From positions 1 to 10,936 of the forward strand of contig CALMIB010000150.1 in the NCBI GenBank assembly GCA_937863945.1: a stretch of 10,936 nucleotides of DNA. Reading direction: 5' to 3'. Every line of letters begins with the position of its first letter. Within the stretch, counting starts at the first letter, position 1. The notes under the pieces were generated by a model. It did no database searches. It saw only the letters and a program-made list of their open reading frames with translations, and had not been told where the DNA came from. Below are positions 6,741 through 10,936 of the stretch, piece after piece. The DNA comes from an uncultured Longilinea sp. (lineage in GTDB: Bacteria > Chloroflexota > Anaerolineae > Anaerolineales > Anaerolineaceae). The position numbers and the translations under genes are program-made.

Positions 6741-7409
6741 TCAGGGGAACAGCCGGCGGGCTTTGACCTCGGCGACGGCATCCGGGCGGTAGCGGTAGAG
6801 CTGCGCCGGGCGTCCTTCGCCGGCGCGCCGGTGGGATGTGCTTTCGATGATGCCGGCCTGCAAAATGCGCCGGCGAAAGTTGCGTTTATCGAGCTTTTCG
6901 CCCAGGATCAGTTCATAGGTGGATTGCAGTTCCGACAGGCTGAAATTTTCGGGCAGCAATTCGAAACCCACCGCGCTGTATTCCAGTTTGTAGCGCAAGC
7001 GGCGCAGGGCGTAAACCAGCACCTCGTCGTGATTGGGCACCAGGGCTGGCAGATCGTTCACCGGGAACCAATTGGCCGCGGATTCGTCTTTATCCTTGAG
7101 GAGCGAATCGGCCGGCACCAGGGCAAAATAGACCACGGCGGCGACATTGCCGCCCGGCTTGTAGTAGGTGTAGAGTTGCTCCAGGTACGCTTCGTGCAAC
7201 CCGGTAAAGCGCGTGACGCAGCCCGCTGCCGTTTCCTCCAGTCCTGCATCGGTCCGCAGTGAAACCCCGGGCAACTGCCATTGACCGGCCGACCGCGGGC
7301 AACACAACAGGACCTGCAGTGAATTTTCGCGCAGGGTGAAGACGACGACGTCAATTTCGATTTGAAATTGAGGATGGTGGTTGGATGCAGTCTGCGGAGC
7401 GGTTTCCAT
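6741..7409 (-). CDS. NrtR-like transcriptional regulator (degenerate Nudix domain plus winged helix)
   Basis: This 222-residue protein has a Nudix-fold domain at about residues 15-145 and a C-terminal winged helix at about 155-222 (SLSELQSTYELILG, DKRNFRRRIL, GRPAQLYRYR). The architecture is that of NrtR, a family in which the Nudix domain senses a small ligand (for example ADP-ribose or related nucleotides) and the winged helix binds DNA. The Nudix box at residues 48-71 (after LPG, ending TGL) lacks the REUXEE glutamates: the region reads AAGCVTRF, so hydrolase activity is unlikely. The gene is divergent from the lipoprotein gene with a shared 87-bp intergenic region that contains a perfect inverted repeat overlapping both promoters, so autoregulation and control of the lipoprotein gene are plausible. 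The ATG at 7409 has only a distant GGGGA. NrtR proteins often control NAD or sugar metabolism, but no such genes are in the window. Confidence 0.83.
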   Translation of the reverse strand: METAPQTASNHHPQFQIEIDVVVFTLRENSLQVLLCCPRSAGQWQLPGVSLRTDAGLEETAAGCVTRFTGLHEAYLEQLYTYYKPGGNVAAVVYFALVPADSLLKDKDESAANWFPVNDLPALVPNHDEVLVYALRRLRYKLEYSAVGFELLPENFSLSELQSTYELILGEKLDKRNFRRRILQAGIIESTSHRRAGEGRPAQLYRYRPDAVAEVKARRLFP

Positions 7410-7430
7410 TTGGCGGCTTCCCCAGCGATC

Positions 7431-7436
7431 ATTATA
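7431..7436 (-). promoter_or_regulatory. -10 element for the Nudix regulator gene
   Basis: The minus strand reads TATAAT, giving a predicted start near 7424 and a short leader of about 15 nt before the ATG at 7409. The -35 region is poor. Confidence 0.45.
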
Positions 7437-7455
7437 ACTGATTTGATTGCCGGGT

Positions 7456-7464
7456 TGCTATAAT
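7456..7464 (+). promoter_or_regulatory. Extended -10 promoter of the lipoprotein gene
   Basis: TGCTATAAT matches TGnTATAAT exactly, with no good -35 box. The predicted start is near 7471, leaving a leader of about 26 nt that includes a strong ribosome site. Confidence 0.55.
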
Positions 7465-7483
7465 GAATGTGTCAGCGACGGAT

Positions 7484-7491
7484 AAAGGAGG
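7484..7491 (+). promoter_or_regulatory. Strong ribosome binding site deciding the lipoprotein start
   Basis: AAAGGAGG lies five bases before the ATG at 7497. This rules out the in-frame ATG at 7467, which lies upstream of the site and overlaps the -10 promoter region. Confidence 0.8.
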
Positions 7492-7496
7492 AGTGG

Positions 7497-8441
7497 ATGA
7501 ACAAGAAAATTCCGATGATACTGGCTTTTAGCCTGGTGGTGAGCCTGCTGGCGGCCTGCAATTTGCCCGGCCAGACGGAACCCACGCAGGATTTGTTTCC
7601 AACGCCGAATATGACTCTCACTGCGCTGTTTGCGCCAGGGGGCATTCCGCCCACGGTGACGCCGCCGGCCCTGGTGACCGCCACCAACGGGGCGGTGGTG
7701 CAGCCAAGCGCCACCCAGCCGCCGCCGGCAGCCACGGCTACCACCCATCCCACGGTCACCGCCACCCAGGTGCCGCCGACCGCCACGCCGGTTACCCGGC
7801 CGGGCCCTTCCATCAAGGCCAGCTACCTGAGCACCGCGCCAAAAATTGACGGCGACTGGGGCGAATGGAAGACCGACGCCTACCCGGCGCGGTTCGTGGT
7901 CTATGGCGGGGGCAACTGGAAGGACGGCGACGACCTGGAAGGCTCCTTCCGGGTTGGCTGGGACAACACCTACCTGTACGTCGCGGTGAAAGTGCTGGAT
8001 GACAGTTACGTGCAAATTGCCAGCGGGAATGAGATCTACAAAGGTGATAGCATTGAGCTGCTGTTTGACTCGGACCTGTGGGGCGATTTTGCCGTGCGCA
8101 GCCTGAGCAACGACGATTACCAGATCGGCATTTCGCCCGGCAAGGACAAAATCGGCGGCAGCACCTCGGCTTACCTCTGGTATCCCAGCGGCAAGGCCGG
8201 CGAGCTGAAGGATGTGAAGATCGCTGCGGTTTCTTCCGCGGGGGTTTACCGCGTTGAGTTTGCCATCCCGTGGAAGGTGCTGGGCGTCACCCCGGCCTCC
8301 GGCAGCCAGTTCGGTTTTGGCATCTCGGTCTCCGACAATGACAAAACGGGCACAAAGGAACAGCAGAGCATGGTTTCCAACCTCAAGGATCGCAGCTTCC
8401 TGGATCCCGGCACCTGGGGAACCCTGACGTTATCCAAGTAA
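7497..8441 (+). CDS. Lipoprotein with Thr/Pro-rich linker and CBM9-like domain
   Basis: This 314-residue secreted lipoprotein has a signal peptide at residues 1-20 with lipobox LAAC and lipidated C21. Next comes a low-complexity linker rich in Thr, Pro and Ala (about 35-102), a style common in Chloroflexota surface proteins. The rest, about 103-314, looks like a carbohydrate-binding family 9/DOMON-like beta-sandwich: APKIDGDWGEW near its start, WDNTYLYVAVKVLDD, GDSIELLFDSD, YRVEFAIPWKVLGV and FGFGISVSDND. Such domains bind sugars or sometimes heme-like ligands; no catalytic domain is seen, so the protein probably presents a binding domain outside the cell. It is a single-gene unit with its own extended -10 promoter and a strong terminator 14 bp after the stop. 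It is divergent from the NrtR-like regulator, which may control it. The sugar ligand cannot be inferred. Confidence 0.85.
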   Translation: MNKKIPMILAFSLVVSLLAACNLPGQTEPTQDLFPTPNMTLTALFAPGGIPPTVTPPALVTATNGAVVQPSATQPPPAATATTHPTVTATQVPPTATPVTRPGPSIKASYLSTAPKIDGDWGEWKTDAYPARFVVYGGGNWKDGDDLEGSFRVGWDNTYLYVAVKVLDDSYVQIASGNEIYKGDSIELLFDSDLWGDFAVRSLSNDDYQIGISPGKDKIGGSTSAYLWYPSGKAGELKDVKIAAVSSAGVYRVEFAIPWKVLGVTPASGSQFGFGISVSDNDKTGTKEQQSMVSNLKDRSFLDPGTWGTLTLSK

Positions 8442-8454
8442 GCACGGTTCGATA

Positions 8455-8499
8455 TATAAAAATGCCGGGGCGGATGATTCCGCCGCCGGCATTTTTATA
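8455..8499. terminator. Bidirectional intrinsic terminator
   Basis: The 14-base arm 8455-8468 (TATAAAAATGCCGG) pairs perfectly with 8486-8499. An inner GGCGG (8469-8473) pairs with CCGCC (8480-8484), leaving a one-base bulge at 8485 and a six-base loop. The stem base gives a T-run on either strand. It sits between the convergent ends of the lipoprotein gene (8441) and the thioredoxin gene (8512). Confidence 0.9.
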
Positions 8500-8511
8500 C
8501 GGCGCAGGCAG

Positions 8512-9348
8512 CTAAAACAAGATGGCTGCCAGCTCAGATCGATAGGCGCGCGACAGCGGGTCGTTCGGCCCGAGCAGTTCCAGCAGCGCCACAACCGCCT
8601 GGCGCGCCGCGCCCTGCCGGTAGGTTTTATTTTGCCGCAGGATATCCAGCAGACCATCCAGCGCGGCGGGCAGGTTTCCACGGCCGGCCAGGCGGATGGC
8701 TTGCGCATAGGCGGCATCCAGGTCGGTTTCGTCCGGCAGGCAGCCATCCTCGCTATTCTTCAAGGCTTCGGCCAGCGGTAGCAATTGCTGGGCGCGCGCG
8801 TACTCACGGCTGGCGGGAAAATTGCGCAGGATTTCCAGCGCGGCGGTGCCGTAACCCTGGCCCAGCAGTGCCATGGCCAGCCCAAGCTGCGCTTCCGGCT
8901 GCTGCGGCGCCTGATCCAGCAAGTCGCGTAACAGGTTTTCTGCTTCCGCCCATTGGTGGTCCTGCAACAGGCTGAGCGCTTTTTCAAGGGCCAGCGATAG
9001 TGGGCTGGGCGGGGTGATGCGTGATAAAAATTCGCGGATGCGTTCTTCGGGTTGCAGGCCGCTAAATTCGCCCACCACTTCGCCCTGGCTGAAGGCTTTC
9101 ACCGTGGGAATGCTGCGTACGCCGTAATGCAGCGCCAGGTTGGGGTTTGCGTCCACATCCACGCGCGCCAGTCGAAAGCTGCCCTGCGCTTCATGGGCCA
9201 GTTTTTCGAGCAGCGGGCCCAGCGTTTTACACGGCCGGCACCATTCGGCCCAAAAATCGACCACCACCGGCGTGTTTTCGGAATACGAAAGGACTTCGTA
9301 TTGAAAATTGGCTTCCGTTACATCCACAATGTTATCCGATGCCATCAT
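8512..9348 (-). CDS. cnoX: Thioredoxin-TPR protein, CnoX/YbbN type
   Basis: This 278-residue cytoplasmic protein (no signal peptide seen) has an N-terminal thioredoxin domain at about residues 7-112 with active site WCRPC (C37, C40) and the cis-proline in SIPT (P81). After a short linker (TPPSP), about residues 115-278 are alpha-helical repeats of the tetratricopeptide kind (ALSLLQDHQWAEAENLLRDLL, LAMALLGQGYGTAALEIL, AIRLAGRGNLPAALDGLLDIL). This arrangement matches CnoX (YbbN), a chaperone-linked thioredoxin that protects clients from oxidative damage and hands them to GroEL/DnaK. Unlike the E. coli protein, which has lost a catalytic cysteine, both cysteines are present, so redox activity is likely. 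Two consecutive ATGs occur at the start; GGAG lies seven bases before the first. It ends 13 bp from a bidirectional terminator. Confidence 0.87.
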   Translation of the reverse strand: MMASDNIVDVTEANFQYEVLSYSENTPVVVDFWAEWCRPCKTLGPLLEKLAHEAQGSFRLARVDVDANPNLALHYGVRSIPTVKAFSQGEVVGEFSGLQPEERIREFLSRITPPSPLSLALEKALSLLQDHQWAEAENLLRDLLDQAPQQPEAQLGLAMALLGQGYGTAALEILRNFPASREYARAQQLLPLAEALKNSEDGCLPDETDLDAAYAQAIRLAGRGNLPAALDGLLDILRQNKTYRQGAARQAVVALLELLGPNDPLSRAYRSELAAILF

Positions 9349-9426
9349 CTTCTTTCTCCGCTTGCCTACCGTGTAATTTCATCCATGATCCTGCCGGATG
9401 TGCGAATTTCATCGGAAAAAGATCGT

Positions 9427-9846
9427 TCACTCATCATCCCTGGCCGGCGCAGAGGGTTGATCGACGCGCAGGATCTCGCCGTGCATGTCGATGACCACTT
9501 TGAACCCCATCATGCCCAGGTAGGCGCGCGCGTCCGCCGGAATGCCGGTTTGCAACAGGGTTTCGAATTGCCGGTCCATCTGCTTGATCTGGTTGAGCAG
9601 CATCGCCTGGGTAAAAATATCTTCCTGGCCGAGCATTTTGGCAGTCTGCTGGCTGATTTCTTCTTCATGGCCTTCGATCTGCTCGCCCAACATGTGCAGC
9701 ACCTGACGGTCCACATCTTCGGAGGAAATGTGGCGATTAAAACCGGCATCGTTGACGACGTAACACGGCTCTTCGCCTACGTACGCAACGGTGACGACGT
9801 TGTCGTTTTCATCTGCGATGAGGCCTTCAAAGAGCGCTCTTCTCAT
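9427..9846 (-). CDS. Hypothetical protein, 139 residues
   Basis: I do not recognise the family. The protein is acidic and soluble, with no signal peptide or membrane segment. Residues about 1-45 look like beta strands (NVVTVAYVGEEPCYVV), about 45-100 are strongly helical with many Glu/Gln residues (EDVDRQVLHMLGEQIEGHEEEISQQ, then QEDIFTQAMLLNQIKQMDRQF), and about 100-130 return to strands (GFKVVIDMHGEILRVDQ), ending in a charged tail. The ATG at 9846 has only GGTGA nine bases before it. Upstream codons in the same frame remain open back to a TAA at about 9891, but no ATG, GTG or TTG occurs among them. A TGATACAAT extended -10 lies at 9895-9903. Codon use looks like its neighbours and the frame is long for chance, so I take it as real. 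It lies 78 bp before cnoX on the same strand. Confidence 0.75.
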   Translation of the reverse strand: MRRALFEGLIADENDNVVTVAYVGEEPCYVVNDAGFNRHISSEDVDRQVLHMLGEQIEGHEEEISQQTAKMLGQEDIFTQAMLLNQIKQMDRQFETLLQTGIPADARAYLGMMGFKVVIDMHGEILRVDQPSAPARDDE

Positions 9847-9894
9847 GACAAGTTCACCGATAACGGTATCCTTTCCACAATTGACTACAAATTA

Positions 9895-9903
9895 ATTGTA
9901 TCA
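9895..9903 (-). promoter_or_regulatory. Extended -10-like element before the 139-residue protein gene
   Basis: The minus strand reads TGATACAAT, one mismatch from TGnTATAAT, in an AT-rich gap of 76 bp. It suggests the gene does not depend only on read-through from the L,D-transpeptidase gene. Confidence 0.4.
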
Positions 9904-9922
9904 GGGATTCCTATGGATTTTA

Positions 9923-10936
9923 TTAACGCTCGATCACATCCACAATTGTGCCGGGGTCTGCCTGGAACAAACGCTCGCTCCAGGGGACGTCCGGGCGGGT
10001 CCACAGGTACACCCAGCGCGCGCTGGGTGTGGGCAGATTGATGCAGCCGTGGCTGCGCGGTTTGCCAAAATCATTGTGCCAGTAGGTGCCGTGAAAGGAA
10101 ATGCCGCTGTCGGTCAGGTAACTGACCCAGGGCACGCCGGGCAGGTCATAGCTGGCGGGCGCGGCAAAATCGCCGTCAGCCATGTGGCGCGAGGGACGTT
10201 TTCGGTTCATCAGGTAACGACCGGGTTGGGTGCGGAAATCACCGTCGCTGAAATGTGCGCCGGTTGCCGCCCGGCTGATGAAAACTGGCCGGTCGTACTC
10301 GTATGCGATGACGGCCTGATCTTCCAGCAGGATCTCGATGCGTTTGGCCTCGGCGGGGACGAGCGGGGAGATGGGAAGCAATTCATCCGGTTCGAACAGG
10401 TGAAAGTGCGCCGCCCGGGCGTAATAAGTGATCTTCCATTTTTCGTCATAGATGTTGTACCAGAGGCCGCCGACATTATCATATGACACGCCGGTGATCC
10501 AATACGTGGTGCCGTAATACAGGCGATACACGACCGATTCAGGTCGGAGCGGACTCCAGGTGCTGTCGGTGTAGGGAACGCTGACTTCGGCCAGTCGGCC
10601 CTCCGGCGGGATGCTGCTGTGCGCTTCGTTCAGGCGGACGTCCACGGGGTGGATGCTGCCGGAATGGACGTAGCCCTCGCCGTTCATTTTGTACCACACG
10701 CGGTTGTAAGAAGGCTCCTCGTCGCCGACGGTGATATCCGTGATGGACAGCACGTGGTCGGCAAAGTATTTTGTCACCAGCTTGGATTTCAGGCTGGGCG
10801 CTTCATAAACCTTTGTATTATTGGCAATCACCCGTCCGAGCCTGGGAGCTTCCTCCTGTTGGACCAGCGGGTGCGCGCTGGCGGAACGGACGCTTGCCGG
10901 AAGGCAGAATGCCGCCAGCGAAGCCCCGGCCAGTTT
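9923..10936 (-). CDS. Secreted L,D-transpeptidase (YkuD domain), 5' end beyond right edge
   Basis: The visible frame is 337 residues and open to the right edge, so the gene is partial. A GTG at 10831 could be mistaken for the start, but the 35 codons upstream of it encode a signal-peptide-like stretch (KLAGASLAAFCLPASVRSASA, then HPLVQ), which indicates export; the KLAGASLAAF core is typical of Tat signals whose twin arginines would lie outside the window. The middle resembles SH3-like wall-binding domains (VYEAPSLKSKLVTKY, VWYKMNGEGYVHSGSI, LWYNIYDEKW). The C-terminal catalytic domain (about visible residues 205-337) has HGTYWHNDFG and SHGCINLP, the signature of L,D-transpeptidases; the catalytic cysteine codon is at 10043-10045. 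These enzymes cross-link peptidoglycan or attach proteins to it. All catalytic motif residues are present. Confidence 0.9.
   Translation of the reverse strand, partial: KLAGASLAAFCLPASVRSASAHPLVQQEEAPRLGRVIANNTKVYEAPSLKSKLVTKYFADHVLSITDITVGDEEPSYNRVWYKMNGEGYVHSGSIHPVDVRLNEAHSSIPPEGRLAEVSVPYTDSTWSPLRPESVVYRLYYGTTYWITGVSYDNVGGLWYNIYDEKWKITYYARAAHFHLFEPDELLPISPLVPAEAKRIEILLEDQAVIAYEYDRPVFISRAATGAHFSDGDFRTQPGRYLMNRKRPSRHMADGDFAAPASYDLPGVPWVSYLTDSGISFHGTYWHNDFGKPRSHGCINLPTPSARWVYLWTRPDVPWSERLFQADPGTIVDVIER
10009..10030. repeat. 22-bp perfect palindrome inside the L,D-transpeptidase gene
   Basis: ACACCCAGCGC (10009-10019) is followed directly by its exact reverse complement (10020-10030). It lies in coding sequence just after the catalytic SHGCINLP motif and encodes TPSARWV. 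No function is known. Confidence 0.6.

Larger units (their letters stand above)
7429..7466. promoter_or_regulatory. Inverted repeat spanning the divergent promoters (candidate operator)
   Basis: TCATTATA (7429-7436) and TATAATGA (7459-7466) are exact reverse complements whose centres are 30 bp apart, about three helical turns. They include the -10 boxes for the Nudix regulator and the lipoprotein gene. Part of this symmetry is expected from two facing -10 boxes; the shared extension to eight bases is the extra signal. Confidence 0.4.

Noticed and set aside
6820..6831. CCGGCGCGCCGG palindrome in the Nudix regulator gene
   Set aside because: A 12-bp GC-only palindrome is expected by chance in GC-rich coding sequence.
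7680..7810. Thr/Pro-rich repetitive coding region as a DNA repeat or CRISPR-like array
   Set aside because: There is no regular spacing or identical unit; it is the low-complexity linker of the lipoprotein.
9874..9948. Direct repeat of TCCACAATTG at 9874-9883 and 9939-9948
   Set aside because: Only ten bases, one copy inside coding sequence, and no flanking structure; chance is an adequate explanation.
9052..10041. 329-codon plus-strand frame across cnoX, the 139-residue gene and the transpeptidase end
   Set aside because: It crosses three minus-strand genes and two intergenic gaps and has no recognisable motif.

Overview
The window is a GC-rich bacterial chromosome segment that most resembles an Anaerolineae-type member of the Chloroflexota. 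This placement is an inference. It rests on an Alternative Complex III (ACIII) gene cluster, a lipoprotein with a long Thr/Pro/Ala linker of the kind common in that phylum, and the mix of single-gene transcription units around it. No search could be run.

Left part (1-4236, minus strand): a respiratory operon read right to left. A membrane-anchored diheme cytochrome c comes first (4236-3268). It is followed by the pentaheme subunit ActA (3216-2680), then the molybdopterin-oxidoreductase-like subunit ActB1 (2661-517), and then the ferredoxin-like subunit ActB2 (483 to the left edge, incomplete). ACIII oxidises membrane quinol and passes electrons to cytochrome c or a terminal oxidase. The quinone-binding membrane subunits (ActC and others) are not in the window and would be expected beyond the left edge. 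Two points stand out. ActB is encoded by two genes rather than one fused gene, and ActB1 keeps a complete CX2CX3CX27C cysteine set. The operon leader (4237-4310) is AT-rich and carries a -10-like TATAAT and a perfect 7-bp inverted repeat.

Middle part (4436-8441): plus-strand genes for a RumA/RlmD-type RNA uracil-5-methyltransferase and a PflX-like (COG1313) radical SAM protein. A minus-strand NrtR-like Nudix/winged-helix regulator with a degenerate Nudix box follows. Divergent from it is a lipoprotein with a CBM9-like sugar-binding domain. The divergent promoters lie only a few turns of the helix apart and their -10 elements sit inside a perfect 8-bp inverted repeat, which makes this a plausible operator region.

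Right part (8512-10936, minus strand): a thioredoxin-TPR protein of the CnoX/YbbN type, an unrecognised 139-residue protein, and a secreted L,D-transpeptidase whose 5' end runs off the right edge. A strong bidirectional terminator hairpin (8455-8499) separates the lipoprotein gene from the thioredoxin gene. A weaker hairpin (6692-6711) lies between the radical SAM and Nudix genes.

No rRNA, tRNA, CRISPR array, insertion sequence or phage gene was seen. I do not see a clearly new multi-gene system. The best leads are the composition of the ACIII operon (extra diheme cytochrome, split ActB, retained cysteines) and the divergent regulator/lipoprotein pair.
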